Shown one piece after another: positions 8,666 to 17,789 of a stretch of DNA of 64,000 nucleotides; the first letter of the stretch is position 1; each line of letters begins with the position of its first letter. Position numbers and translations under genes: made by a program. The notes under the pieces are model-generated. The model was not told where the DNA came from and searched no databases. It was given only the letters and a program-made list of their open reading frames with translations. Source of the stretch: Symmachiella dynata (GTDB lineage Bacteria; Planctomycetota; Planctomycetia; Planctomycetales; Planctomycetaceae); contig NZ_CP036276.1 in the NCBI RefSeq assembly GCF_007747995.1, forward strand, positions 4,889,001 through 4,953,000. Direction: 5' to 3'.

Positions 8666-10342
8666 ATGAGAATTGTTTTAGCCGTCTTAGCATTGCTCCT
8701 CGTTCCGCAAGTGGCCCAAGCCGAACTGAAGCCGGCAGAGATCGGCATCGTGGCGATGCGTAACAGTCGGCAGTCTGTGGAATTGGCGGAGTATTACGCC
8801 GAAGCGCGCGGCATTCCGCTGGAGCAAATTTGCCTCATCGACAGCAAAGCGGGAGAAGAGGTCTCCCGCGAAGAGTGGGAAATGGGGATCCGCCCGCAGA
8901 TTCGCGGTTGGATTGTCGAAAACAAACTGGCGGCCAAGCTTCGCTGTTTGGTAACGGTCTGGGACGTTCCGCTGAAGATCGGCAAAGAGGACCCGGAATT
9001 CCCCATCACCGTTGATCGCGTGGCCTATTTGAAAGGCGAGCGCGAGAATCGCATTTTTCGTTTGCGAAGCTTGATCGCGGCCATCAATGAACTCCTCCCC
9101 GGCCCCGACGGGCCGCCGCCCATGCCGGCCGAATCCACAGACGTCAAAGTCCTCATCAAAGACTTTCAGTCGGCATTTGGCGCAATCCGTGACCGTATGA
9201 AACCGGTGGCCGATACGCCCCAGGGGCGCGAGGCCAACGAAAAACTCTCCGCTATTTTCACCGCCGGCGGAGGATTGGTGAACGTGGTGCGGAACATTCA
9301 GTCCCAAATCCAACAGCAACCCAACAACAACGCGCTAAAAAATTCGATGACCAATACCCTCGGTCGCATTGCCGGTTTGACCGAAGGCCGCGCTGCGCTG
9401 GAACGACTGTCCGATGGCATTGAAAAAGACGAAGCGATGCTGTCGTTGGTGGAAAAAAGTGACGGCTTGCTGGGGTCGCTCGCCTGGATCGATGGACAAC
9501 TAAAACTGCTGAAGAAAAATGAGACCTATGCCAGTTTCGATAGTGAACTATCGCTGCTGTACTGGCCGTCGTACACATTGGGACGCTGGCAACAAAATGT
9601 GCTCAACTATCGCTACGACAATTCCTACACCCGGCAACTACGGGCGACACTCATGGTTTCGCGGATCGAAGCTCCCACGTTTGAGCTCTCCAAAAAACTG
9701 ATCGACACAGCCATCGCTGTTGAGAAAACCGGATTGGAGGGCAAGGTATACCTCGACTCCCGCGACCGAGGCAAACTCGGCGAAACCGCCCCCCGCGGTT
9801 CGATCAAAGATTTTGACTCCCAACTCATGAGTCTGGCAGCCTTTCTCCGCAAGGAAACCGACCTGACCGTCGTGCTGGATGAAGTCGATGACGTCTTTCA
9901 ACCCGGGGATTGCCCGTTGGCGGCGCTCTATTGCGGTTGGTATTCGTTGGCCAACTACATCGACGCCTTCGAATGGCAGCCCGGCGCAGTCGGGTATCAT
10001 CTCGCTAGCGCCGAAGCAACGACGCTCCGCAAACCGACAAGCAAGGTCTGGTGCAAACGCATGTTAGAGGATGGTGTCTGCGCGACGATTGGCCCGGTCC
10101 AAGAACCGTATCTGGCTGCGTTTCCCCGGCCCAATGAATTCTTCCTGCTCTTGCTTTCGGGGAAGCATACGCTGGTCGAATGCTACTATCGCTGCAAGCC
10201 TTACAATTCCTGGGTCATGGTGTTGGTGGGGGATCCGCTCTACAACCCGTACAAGGCCAACCCAAAATTCGTAGGAAAGCCACTGCCGGCGGCAATTGAG
10301 AACCTGATCAACGGGCCGGCCGCTGAATCGGAAATGCCGTAA
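8666..10342 (+). CDS. TIGR03790 family secreted protein
   Basis: 558 residues with a signal peptide (MRIVLAVLALLLVPQVAQA). The N-terminal signature VAMRNSRQSVELAEYYAEAR-GIP and the late GVCATIGPVQEPYLAAFP and VMVLVGDPLYNPY segments match the TIGR03790 family, known mainly from planctomycetes and acidobacteria and without a proven biochemical role. An extra, mostly helical and charged stretch at about 150-275 interrupts the core. The stop lies one base from the convergent PfkB kinase stop. Function not assigned. Confidence 0.85.
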   Translation: MRIVLAVLALLLVPQVAQAELKPAEIGIVAMRNSRQSVELAEYYAEARGIPLEQICLIDSKAGEEVSREEWEMGIRPQIRGWIVENKLAAKLRCLVTVWDVPLKIGKEDPEFPITVDRVAYLKGERENRIFRLRSLIAAINELLPGPDGPPPMPAESTDVKVLIKDFQSAFGAIRDRMKPVADTPQGREANEKLSAIFTAGGGLVNVVRNIQSQIQQQPNNNALKNSMTNTLGRIAGLTEGRAALERLSDGIEKDEAMLSLVEKSDGLLGSLAWIDGQLKLLKKNETYASFDSELSLLYWPSYTLGRWQQNVLNYRYDNSYTRQLRATLMVSRIEAPTFELSKKLIDTAIAVEKTGLEGKVYLDSRDRGKLGETAPRGSIKDFDSQLMSLAAFLRKETDLTVVLDEVDDVFQPGDCPLAALYCGWYSLANYIDAFEWQPGAVGYHLASAEATTLRKPTSKVWCKRMLEDGVCATIGPVQEPYLAAFPRPNEFFLLLLSGKHTLVECYYRCKPYNSWVMVLVGDPLYNPYKANPKFVGKPLPAAIENLINGPAAESEMP

Positions 10343-10343
10343 G

Positions 10344-11375
10344 TCAGGCGCGTTCTTGAAATCGTTTGCGCAGAGCCTCGGGCGATGCTGTGCCGGTCAC
10401 GCCAATTTGCTGCACGGTGATCGATGCCACCAAACAGCCAATTTCGGCCGCCTCGACCGCAGTCGCTCCCGCTCCCAACGATGAAACGATCCCCGCCGTC
10501 GTGCTGTCACCCGCCCCCACAATATCGATCTCACCGGTCACCGGCACGGTCGGTATGTGCGTCGTCGTGTCCGCATCGCAATACAGGATGCCCGCTTCAC
10601 CCAACGTCGTATAAACGGGCCGCCCGGTGGTTTGCGATAATTTTTTGCCCGCAGCCGCAATCGCGTCACGGTCTTCTGCTCGACTGGAGGAGACTCCGAT
10701 CGATTTCAACAATTCGGCGTTGTTTGGCTTGGTGGTCACGTGGCGATACATCCGAATTTGCGAACGGCTGTCGGCAAAAATCAACTTGCCGGGATGTTCG
10801 CTCCCCAACCGGGAAATATGTTCCCGTACCGCATCGGTGACGACACCGTTGTTCCGTTCGTCGACTTGATCCATCACGACGAGCGCATCGACCTCGCCGA
10901 ACACGGCATCAATGTGGGCAATCACCTGCTGGTCGATTTCGCTACCTTGCGGGACGCGATTTTTGATGTCGATCCGGTTCAGTTCAACTGCCGGCCCTTC
11001 GGATTGTGAGAGCATTGGCTTGGTATAAGTGGGGGTCATCCGGTCAGCACATTGCACGACGTGCGTACTATCAACGTTGATCCGCTCCAAGCCGCGCAAC
11101 AATTCATAGGCGCCGCCGTCGCAGCCGACGACCGAAATTGCCTTGAGCGTCCCCACCCCCAGCGCAGCTAAATTGTTGAGGACCGTTCCCGCAGCACCGG
11201 GATAACAACGGTCGCCGACGACCTGATAGGCATCGAGGCCGGTTTCCACCGATTTTTCCGTCAAACCTGCATCAAGATCGAGGTACCGGTCCAGAAACAA
11301 ATCCCCCACCACGGCGATTGACAGCGTGGAGAACTTACCGAGGATATCTTCAAATTTAGCGGGGGTCAGTTGCAT
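10344..11375 (-). CDS. PfkB-family carbohydrate kinase, HldE/RfaE kinase-domain type
   Basis: 343 residues of ribokinase fold. The early VVGDLFLDRYLD and PGAAGTVLNNLAALG segments and the C-terminal GAGDSTTAG (catalytic base D290) identify the PfkB family; the N-terminus resembles the D-glycero-beta-manno-heptose-7-phosphate kinase domain of HldE. The nucleotidyltransferase half of HldE is absent. It lies 65 bases downstream of the Rieske gene, so it may be the last gene of the suf transcript. The substrate is not certain; heptose phosphate is the best guess given the GT9 gene nearby. Confidence 0.85.
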   Translation of the reverse strand: MQLTPAKFEDILGKFSTLSIAVVGDLFLDRYLDLDAGLTEKSVETGLDAYQVVGDRCYPGAAGTVLNNLAALGVGTLKAISVVGCDGGAYELLRGLERINVDSTHVVQCADRMTPTYTKPMLSQSEGPAVELNRIDIKNRVPQGSEIDQQVIAHIDAVFGEVDALVVMDQVDERNNGVVTDAVREHISRLGSEHPGKLIFADSRSQIRMYRHVTTKPNNAELLKSIGVSSSRAEDRDAIAAAGKKLSQTTGRPVYTTLGEAGILYCDADTTTHIPTVPVTGEIDIVGAGDSTTAGIVSSLGAGATAVEAAEIGCLVASITVQQIGVTGTASPEALRKRFQERA

Positions 11376-11440
11376 AAGAGGCGTGCCGGGAATCTGTACG
11401 GATCAAAATTTCAATCCGACATTTAAGCAGACACAGCCCG

Positions 11441-11752
11441 CTATGTCACGCTCACCCACACCGCGCCGTCCTCAATTTTGACCTCGTAGGTCGGCACAGC
11501 TTCAAATGCGGGCATGCAGACTGCCGCGCCGGTTGTGACATCGAAGCGGGCGCCGTGCCGCGGGCAGGTGATTTCGTTGCCTTCCAGCGGACCATCGGTC
11601 AGCGGCTGCCCATCGTGCGTGCAGACATCTTCGATACAGTAATAGTTATCGCCGACGCGCAACACCAACACGGGGACCTCGTCCACGATTGCAGCGATTC
11701 GCTCACCGGGGGCAATATCGTCTACGGACGCCACACGCTGAAATTCCGACAT
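11441..11752 (-). CDS. Rieske [2Fe-2S] ferredoxin-like protein
   Basis: 103 residues forming a single small Rieske domain. The cluster ligands are plain: C44-T-H46 and C63-PR-H66, within CTHDGQPLTDG and CPRHGARFD. It resembles the ferredoxin subunits of non-haem iron oxygenases and the soluble Rieske proteins often found at the end of suf operons, where they are thought to be electron carriers linked to cluster assembly. AGGGAC precedes the ATG. The gap to sufD upstream is 239 bases, larger than elsewhere in the block, so it could have its own promoter. Confidence 0.92.
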   Translation of the reverse strand: MSEFQRVASVDDIAPGERIAAIVDEVPVLVLRVGDNYYCIEDVCTHDGQPLTDGPLEGNEITCPRHGARFDVTTGAAVCMPAFEAVPTYEVKIEDGAVWVSVT

Positions 11753-11900
11753 ACTAAAAAGTCCCTATGACTCGCGACTCCGCGCGTGATTGATGTGCTA
11801 CAAAATCCGTCGGCTGACTTCGATGTTTCGCCTAACGGCCCGAGCAGAGAGGGTGCCACTGGCAACTTGTCCGCTAGTGCGGTTCGTGAGCCTGAAATAC

Positions 11901-11935
11901 AGTGCTGGACCAGCCAGCTGTGGCACCTGACTCAC
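11901..11935. repeat. Dispersed palindromic repeat, copy A
   Basis: The core GCTGGACCAGCCAGC followed by TGTGGCACC matches copies at 27605-27633 and, more degenerately, 38630-38656. The core can pair as GCTGG/CCAGC. It lies in the spacer between sufD and the Rieske gene. Confidence 0.6.
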
Positions 11936-11991
11936 GGGTTATTTCCGGGGAATATCTCTATTTCGGCGAGCGGCTTGATCGCTCAACTCGT

Positions 11992-13332
11992 TTAAAGTCG
12001 ACCGATGCCCAGTTTTTTCTCCACAGCTTGACTGAGCGTTTCGCGGACCATTTCCATCGGAATGCGGTCGTAGACGCCGTGGAAAAAGCCTTCGACGATC
12101 ATATGCATCGCTTCGTGCTGCGTCATGCCGCGGCACATGCTGTAAAAGATTTGCTCTTCATCGACTCGTCCAGCGGTGGCGCCATGCGTGCAACGCACAT
12201 CGTCCGCTTCGATTTCCAGTCCGGGAATCGCATCCGCGCGGCAGGTCGGTGTGAGCACCAAGCTGTCGTTGCGCTGATAACCGTCGGTTTGTTGCGCTTC
12301 TTTCTCAACGCGAATCATACCCCGCCAAATCACCCGCGAACGATCGCGGAGCACATCTTTGTACAGCAAGTCGCTGTGAGTGTGCGGCGCTTCATGGGCT
12401 TGTTTGGTGTAGTAGGAGAGTACCTGCCGATTGGTGGCAAAGGTCACGCCGTTGACTTCCGCACTGGCACCGGTGCCTTTGAGGATCACGTCTTGATGCA
12501 CGTGAGCTAACTTCGATCCCAATGCTGCCACGGTCCATTGCAACGAGCCGCTTTGCTCGACAAGCCCCGCTTGATGGGCGAAGTGCCACGTCTTTTGATT
12601 CCAGTTCTGCAATTGTACGTATCGCAAATTGGCCCGGGCACCAACGATCAACTCTACGGCGCCAATGTGCAATCCCGGAGCGTCGGTCGTCGCCGAAGCG
12701 GTCTCTTCAAGCAACGTGGCTGAGGCCCCTTCTTCGAGGATGATCAACGTGTGACTCAACTCAGCAGCACCGGCGACCGATAAGCCAATCAGGCTGTGCA
12801 GCGGTTCTTCCAAATTCACGTTGCGGGGGACGTATAAAACCGTCCCGCCCGTCCAAAATGCCGCGTGCAATGCGGAAAAGCGATCTGTCTCCGGATGCAC
12901 CGCACGGGTCATCAAATGTGGTTCGAGGATGTCACGGTGTTCGTGTACCAAATCGGCCAGGCTGCCGAAGATCACGCCCCGTTCGGCCAACGATTCATCG
13001 ACGCGCTGGGCGGTCGTATTGCCGTCGACATGCGCGACGTCGCCGGCATAAGTCGCCCGGTCGTGCATCAGCGTTTCGAACTCAGCAGCTGTGTCGGCTG
13101 TGGGATGGACCGTGAATGCCGACGGATCAAAGCCGCGAATGTCGACCCGTTTCCATTCTTCGGGATCGAGTTCCTCTTGCGACTTTTGGCAATACAGCTC
13201 AAACGCCCGGCGCCGCAATTCGGTGACCCAATCGGGTTCGTTGCGTGCATCTAAAAAACGGGCAAAGGCCGCTTCGTCAAATCCGCCGTCGGTCTTCGCG
13301 GGAGATGTCATCGTGTCCACTGGTGAGTTCAT
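11992..13332 (-). CDS. sufD: Fe-S cluster assembly protein SufD
   Basis: 446 residues from ATG 13332 (ACGAGAC just upstream); an in-frame TTG at 13347 is the alternative. The right-handed beta-helix core of the SufB/SufD family is evident in GGTVLYVPRNVNLEEPLH, the central beta-rich repeats, and the C-terminal DIRC-type segment read here as DDVRCTHGATAGRVDEEQIFY, which is diagnostic for SufD. SufD pairs with SufB and SufC2 to make the scaffold that builds Fe-S clusters in the cytoplasm. It follows sufB in the same direction after a 180-base spacer that carries a palindromic repeat pair. Confidence 0.95.
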   Translation of the reverse strand: MNSPVDTMTSPAKTDGGFDEAAFARFLDARNEPDWVTELRRRAFELYCQKSQEELDPEEWKRVDIRGFDPSAFTVHPTADTAAEFETLMHDRATYAGDVAHVDGNTTAQRVDESLAERGVIFGSLADLVHEHRDILEPHLMTRAVHPETDRFSALHAAFWTGGTVLYVPRNVNLEEPLHSLIGLSVAGAAELSHTLIILEEGASATLLEETASATTDAPGLHIGAVELIVGARANLRYVQLQNWNQKTWHFAHQAGLVEQSGSLQWTVAALGSKLAHVHQDVILKGTGASAEVNGVTFATNRQVLSYYTKQAHEAPHTHSDLLYKDVLRDRSRVIWRGMIRVEKEAQQTDGYQRNDSLVLTPTCRADAIPGLEIEADDVRCTHGATAGRVDEEQIFYSMCRGMTQHEAMHMIVEGFFHGVYDRIPMEMVRETLSQAVEKKLGIGRL

Positions 13333-13400
13333 GTCTCGTGTGCGCAATATGTGTGTGTTGTACGGTGATGTTTTCTATGAGCGCCGGTATACCGTGCTCT

Positions 13401-13482
13401 AACCCCCCGACAAAGCCGGGGGCTGAAACGGTTGGTGCGTGTCAAATGGAATCCATCAGCCCCCGGCTATGCCGGGGGGTAA
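13401..13482. repeat. BIME-like pair of inverted palindromic units
   Basis: Two copies of a C/G-rich palindrome face each other: AACCCCCCGACAAAGCCGGG at 13401-13420, continuing to GGCT, and CAGCCCCCGGCTATGCCGG at 13457-13475, continuing to GGGGT. Each folds alone and the two can pair with one another into a larger cruciform. They sit in the sufB-sufD spacer and may affect read-through or mRNA stability of the operon. Confidence 0.8.
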
Positions 13483-13512
13483 CGGCAACATGGATTGACC
13501 ATCGACCCAAAA

Positions 13513-14934
13513 TCAGCCGACGGAGCCTTCCATCTGCAGTTCAATCAACCGGTTCATCTCCACGGCATATTCCATGGGCAACTCTTTGACGAGCGGCTCG
13601 ATAAATCCGGTTACGATCATCGATGACGCCTCCGCCTCGGAGAGGCCGCGACTCATCAGATAAAACAGTTGTTCGTCACTGATCTTCGACACACTCGCTT
13701 CGTGCTCGATCGTGACGTCGTCATCGTCGATTTCGATATAGGGGTAAGTATCGCTGCGGCTGATGTCGTCGAGGATCAACGCATCACAAATCACGTTCGA
13801 TTTGGAACCGTGTGCTCCCTTAGCCACCTTGGCCAAGCCACGATAACTCGAACGGCCGCCCCCTTTGGAGATACTCTTAGAAATAATCCGGCTGTACGTG
13901 TCTGGGGCACAGTGCACCATCTTCGCACCGGCGTCTTGGTGTTGGCCATCGTTGGCAAAGGCGATCGACAACGTCTCACCGCGGGCACCCGGTTCCATCA
14001 GGAAAATGGCCGGGTACTTCATCGTCAACCGCGAACCGAGGTTGCCGTCGACCCATTCCATCAGCGAATCGCCATAAGCCATCGCCCGTTTGGTGACGAG
14101 GTTATAGACGTTGTTTGACCAGTTTTGGATCGTCGTGTAGCGGAACCGGCCTCCTTTTTTGACGATGACTTCCACCACCGCCGAGTGCAAGCTTTCGCTG
14201 CTATAGGTCGGAGCGGTACAGCCTTCGACATAGTGCGCCGAGGCGCCTTCGTCGACGATGATCAACGTCCGCTCGAACTGACCCATGTTTTCCGAGTTGA
14301 TGCGGAAGTAGGCCTGCAGCGGAAATTCGATATGCACGCCCGGCGGAACGTAGATAAACGATCCCCCCGACCAAACAGCCGAGTTCAAGGCGGCAAACTT
14401 ATTGTCGTTGGGCGGAATGACCGTGCCGAAGTATTCACGGAACAATTCCGGATGATCCCGCAAAGCAGAATCGGTATCGGTGAAGATCACCCCCTGCTTT
14501 TCCAGGTCTTCTTGCAGGCTGCCGTAAACGACTTCCGACTCGTATTGCGCTTTCACGCCGGCGAGATATTTCTTTTCCGCTTCGGGAATTCCCAGACGGT
14601 CGTAGGTCTTCCGAATGTCATCAGGAACGTCATCCCAACTCCCTTCGGGACGGTCCGATGCGCGGACGTAGTAATAAATGTCCTGATAGTCCAACTGCGA
14701 CAAATCGCCGCCCCATTCCGGCTGCGGCTTATTGAAGAATGTCTCCAGTGCTTGCAACCGAAAATCGAGCATCCATTCCGGCTCTTTTTTCATCTCGGAG
14801 ATTTGCCGGACGATTTCCTTATCCAAGCCTTTACGGCTTTTGAAGACGTACGCCTCTTCCGAATCGTGAAATCCGTATTGGTATTCACCGATATCGGGCT
14901 TGGCTGTGGTTTGTGTGTCGAGTTCGGTCGTCAT
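13513..14934 (-). CDS. sufB: Fe-S cluster assembly protein SufB
   Basis: 473 residues, the usual length. SufB-specific segments are easy to see: [49 protein letters not shown] (the conserved cysteine region), [17 protein letters not shown] and the C-terminal [20 protein letters not shown]. With SufC and SufD it forms the scaffold complex that takes up sulfide and iron and assembles clusters. Neither the desulfurase SufS nor SufU/SufE is present in the window, so sulfur supply must be encoded elsewhere. Confidence 0.97.
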   Translation of the reverse strand: MTTELDTQTTAKPDIGEYQYGFHDSEEAYVFKSRKGLDKEIVRQISEMKKEPEWMLDFRLQALETFFNKPQPEWGGDLSQLDYQDIYYYVRASDRPEGSWDDVPDDIRKTYDRLGIPEAEKKYLAGVKAQYESEVVYGSLQEDLEKQGVIFTDTDSALRDHPELFREYFGTVIPPNDNKFAALNSAVWSGGSFIYVPPGVHIEFPLQAYFRINSENMGQFERTLIIVDEGASAHYVEGCTAPTYSSESLHSAVVEVIVKKGGRFRYTTIQNWSNNVYNLVTKRAMAYGDSLMEWVDGNLGSRLTMKYPAIFLMEPGARGETLSIAFANDGQHQDAGAKMVHCAPDTYSRIISKSISKGGGRSSYRGLAKVAKGAHGSKSNVICDALILDDISRSDTYPYIEIDDDDVTIEHEASVSKISDEQLFYLMSRGLSEAEASSMIVTGFIEPLVKELPMEYAVEMNRLIELQMEGSVG

Positions 14935-14984
14935 GTCGTTATCGCTCCCAGCGTGAATTGAACATCACGCGGTTTTCTAAGCCC

Positions 14985-14996
14985 GTTTCAAAACCC
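14985..14996. repeat. GTTTCAAAACCC motif between sufC and sufB
   Basis: This 12-mer recurs at 54681-54692 and inverted at 54745-54756. At both main sites the flank continues similarly (CGATTGCG here, CCGTTGCG there), which is hard to explain by chance. Function unknown. Confidence 0.5.
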
Positions 14997-15069
14997 GATT
15001 GCGCTGGCTTGCGAGGCTGTTACACTCAGATTTGCAAATGCGCCAGACAGGTTTGAAGCAACTTGATAT

Positions 15070-15879
15070 TCAGCCAGCAACTTGTTCAGTGACTTCTTCG
15101 GCAGCCGCTTCAGGATGACGTTCGCGGACACCAGCATAACCTTGATTGTGCAATTCGGCTGCCAACGATGCGTCGCCGGTTTCGACGATGCGTCCCGCTA
15201 GCATCACGTGCGTGAATTGCGGCGTATTGAATTCCAACAAACGTTCGTGGTGGGTAATGATCAACACACCCATCTCGGTACTGCCGGACAGACGAGCCAC
15301 ACCTTCGCTCACAACGCGAACGGCATCGCTGTCCAACCCGCTATCGGTTTCATCCAAAATCGCGAATTTGGGGTTGAGCATCGCCAGTTGCAGAATCTCC
15401 ATCCGCTTCTTTTCGCCGCCGGAGAAACCGTCGTTCAAATAGCGTCGGGCGAATTCCAGATCCATGCCCAACTCTTCCATTTTGCCTTTCAGTTCCTTAC
15501 GGAACTCCCGCATCGGAATCAGGTTTTCGCCTTCTTTACGATCCGGATTCCGGACGTTGGTCACCGCATGCCGCAAAAAGTCGGCCACTTTGACGCCGGG
15601 GATGGTTACCGGGTATTGGAATGCCAGAAACAGACCGAGCCGCGCCCGCTCGTTCGGATCCAAATCGACGAGGTTCACGCCGTCGATTTCTACCGTGCCT
15701 CCGGTGATTTCGTATTTGGGATGCCCCATCAATGCGAAAGCCAGTGTGCTTTTCCCTGAGCCGTTGGGGCCCATCAGAGCATGAACTTCGCCTTGGCGGA
15801 TGTCGAGATTGACTCCCTTAAGAATGGGAGTGCCATCAACGCTGACCCGCAGATCTTCAATTTTCAGTAAACTGCTCAT
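15070..15879 (-). CDS. sufC: Fe-S cluster assembly ATPase SufC
   Basis: 269 residues from ATG 15879 (MSSLLKIEDLRVSVDG); the longer frame to 15939 adds a non-conserved leader. It is an ABC-type ATPase with Walker A GPNGSGKST at 37-45, the SufC-typical signature FSGGEKKRMEILQ, and Walker B AILDETDSGLD. SufC binds SufB and SufD in the cytoplasm and uses ATP to remodel the scaffold. First of the core suf genes; it follows nuoB by about 96 bases and precedes sufB by 135. Gene order sufC-sufB-sufD differs from the more common B-C-D or A-B-C-D. Confidence 0.96.
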   Translation of the reverse strand: MSSLLKIEDLRVSVDGTPILKGVNLDIRQGEVHALMGPNGSGKSTLAFALMGHPKYEITGGTVEIDGVNLVDLDPNERARLGLFLAFQYPVTIPGVKVADFLRHAVTNVRNPDRKEGENLIPMREFRKELKGKMEELGMDLEFARRYLNDGFSGGEKKRMEILQLAMLNPKFAILDETDSGLDSDAVRVVSEGVARLSGSTEMGVLIITHHERLLEFNTPQFTHVMLAGRIVETGDASLAAELHNQGYAGVRERHPEAAAEEVTEQVAG

Positions 15880-15975
15880 TCCGGATTCGCTAACTTGCCT
15901 TTCAGCATTTTTGGTTTCATGAGTCCCTGGTGGTTGCAACCAGGGTTCGTCGCTCGTGACTCGCGGCGTGGCGAA

Positions 15976-16527
15976 TCAGACTTCCAGAACTTCGGGAATC
16001 GCCACTTGGCCACTGTGATGCGGCACCGGCAATTCGTCGATTGCCCCTTTGGCAATACGCTTGGCTTTGATTTTATCCTGCACCCGCATCAGGCCTTCCA
16101 ACAAGGCTTCGGGACGCGGAGGGCACCCGGGGACATAGACGTCGACCGGAACAACCAAATCGACCCCCTTGACCACGTGATAACCATATTTGAAATAAGG
16201 ACCGCCACCCACCGTGCAAGCGCCCATGGCGATGACGTATTTGGGGTCGGGCATTTGTTCGTAAAGTCGACGCACGCGGCTGGCCATCTTGTGGGTCACC
16301 GTGCCGGCAACAATCATCAGGTCGGCTTGACGCGGAGTTGCACGAAACGCACCCGCTCCAAACCGATCCAAGTCAAATCGGCTGGCTCCAGCGGCCATCA
16401 TTTCGATGGCACAGCAAGCCAACCCAAACGTCATGGGCCAAATACTGGACTGCCGCGCCCAGTTCATCCCTTGTTCCAACGTAGTGACCACAACGTTTTC
16501 TTCAAAGCGTTCGTCGATCCAGGCCAT
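15976..16527 (-). CDS. nuoB: NADH-quinone oxidoreductase subunit B-like protein (NuoB)
   Basis: 183 residues closely matching NuoB/PSST, the complex I subunit that holds cluster N2. The four cluster ligands are C38, C39 ([11 protein letters not shown]), C104 ([14 protein letters not shown]) and C135 ([10 protein letters not shown]). All key residues are intact, so it is likely functional at the membrane-facing arm of complex I. No other nuo gene is present in the window; it lies between sufR and sufC on the same strand. It may be the only nuoB, displaced from its operon, or a second copy. That cannot be decided here. Confidence 0.92.
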   Translation of the reverse strand: MAWIDERFEENVVVTTLEQGMNWARQSSIWPMTFGLACCAIEMMAAGASRFDLDRFGAGAFRATPRQADLMIVAGTVTHKMASRVRRLYEQMPDPKYVIAMGACTVGGGPYFKYGYHVVKGVDLVVPVDVYVPGCPPRPEALLEGLMRVQDKIKAKRIAKGAIDELPVPHHSGQVAIPEVLEV

Positions 16528-16675
16528 TTGAGGTTGTCTACTTTCGAATGTCTACGGAACTAAAGTGGCTTGAACAATGCATTTGTGTCCAGCCAGGACA
16601 AGTCGGCGTCTTTGTGAACCGCCGACCGATTATGTCCACTTTAGCAACTCTGTCCTCTATCGCAATCCATGGGGA

Positions 16676-17335
16676 CTACCGAGAATCTGCTGCGTTATTA
16701 ACAGGGGGAGAAGCCACTTCTGCCGGCTCAAATTCGCAGCAGGAATGACCATCTAAAAAACATTGGGAAAGCCTGAGCGGCACACCCAAAACCTTTTCGA
16801 AAACTTCTTCTTCCATTTCGCAAATCCCGCGATCGCTATCCGCCAATTCCTGGTAGGGACAGTTATTTTCGCGGAGTACCGGTAACTCGGACGATTGATC
16901 GACTTCGACGTCATATCCGCGTTTCGCTAAGACCTCACCCAACTGCTGGAAGCGATCTCGCAACTGCGGACTGTTGACCGCATGTGCGTATTGCGAAACC
17001 ATCGCATCACGGATCCGCGATTCAACCTGAGCACGGACTGCTTGGTCGGGGATACTCTGCAATTCCCGCCAAAGCACTAGTGCCAAATCGCCGTAATTGT
17101 CCCCCAACTCACGTTGTCCCGCCTGCGTGACGCGATAAACGTGATGCGGACGACCGCGCCCTTCGCGGACAAGATCACGGCCCACAAATCCCAAACCCTG
17201 TAGCCGAACCAGCCGGTGGCGCACGGCGGTTGCCGTCACCCCCAACTCTTTGCAAACCTCCTGCACGGTTCCGCAGCCGAGCCGCTGCAACCGTTCCAGA
17301 AACTCGCGATCCTGACTCTCAAGTGTTTTCTTCAT
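16676..17335 (-). CDS. sufR: SufR-like Fe-S-sensing transcriptional regulator
   Basis: 219 residues. The N-terminal winged helix (GCGTVQEVCKELGVTATAVR at 20-39, then the wing with GRGRPHHVYRVT) is DeoR/ArsR-like. The C-terminal third has conserved-type cysteines C159, C172, C192 and C199/C200, which in SufR hold a [4Fe-4S] or [2Fe-2S] cluster. Loss of the cluster relieves repression of the suf operon in SufR of known bacteria. It is the first gene of the suf block and probably controls its own promoter (17397-17425) and the genes after it. Confidence 0.9.
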   Translation of the reverse strand: MKKTLESQDREFLERLQRLGCGTVQEVCKELGVTATAVRHRLVRLQGLGFVGRDLVREGRGRPHHVYRVTQAGQRELGDNYGDLALVLWRELQSIPDQAVRAQVESRIRDAMVSQYAHAVNSPQLRDRFQQLGEVLAKRGYDVEVDQSSELPVLRENNCPYQELADSDRGICEMEEEVFEKVLGVPLRLSQCFLDGHSCCEFEPAEVASPPVNNAADSR

Positions 17336-17789
17336 AAGGATTTACAGCCGATCATTTGCGTTGCTCAGGCAGGAAATACACCCTCGCTACAACGTTATCC
17401 TATACATTTCAAGTAATATTGACAACTAAAAATGCGAAAAAGAATATCAAGGCGTCCCAATCGATGTCTTTGGCATAAGAATCTAGCGAATCGCGTCCCA
17501 AGAGTAGCCAAGGCTCAACTCCAATTATTGCGATCGAATATATTGTGAGTAACTCAGGTGAAGCTTCAATCGCTATCTCAAAATCATCCCGTCAAACCCT
17601 CGTTTTGTAACTCGACAATTGAGATTTGGAATCCACTGGAGCCTCGCAGCAGCAACGGCACGGTGTGTTGACTGGCACAATCACAGTTTCTTCATAAAGA
17701 TGGGCCTGTTATATTCGTTCGAGCGCGGTCCCCTTTGGGGCCTGCTGCCGGTCACCACTACCTGGAACCGAAGGGGAAATAAGTTCGAC
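17336..17789. other. Divergent spacer between sufR and the AGCS symporter
   Basis: This stretch is visibly A/T-richer than its surroundings and holds no credible gene. It must carry promoters for both directions. Besides the sufR promoter candidate, TTGACA at 17419-17424 with GAATAT 17 bases later is a possible rightward promoter, though far from the symporter start. Confidence 0.55.
17397..17425 (-). promoter_or_regulatory. sufR: Candidate promoter of the sufR-suf block
   Basis: On the minus strand TTGTCA (17425-17420) and TAGGAT (17402-17397) are separated by 17 bases, about 55 bases before the sufR ATG allowing for the start site. The spacing is ideal and both boxes are partial matches to the housekeeping consensus. 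Confidence 0.35.

Noticed and set aside
11902-12510. 202-residue plus-strand frame opposite sufD
   Set aside because: It overlaps a certain gene and contains no domain.
13401-13482. C/G-rich repeats between sufD and sufB considered as a CRISPR remnant
   Set aside because: Only two units in inverted orientation, each a palindrome; this fits a BIME.
14125-14961. 278-residue plus-strand frame opposite sufB
   Set aside because: sufB is unambiguous here; the frame is a shadow.
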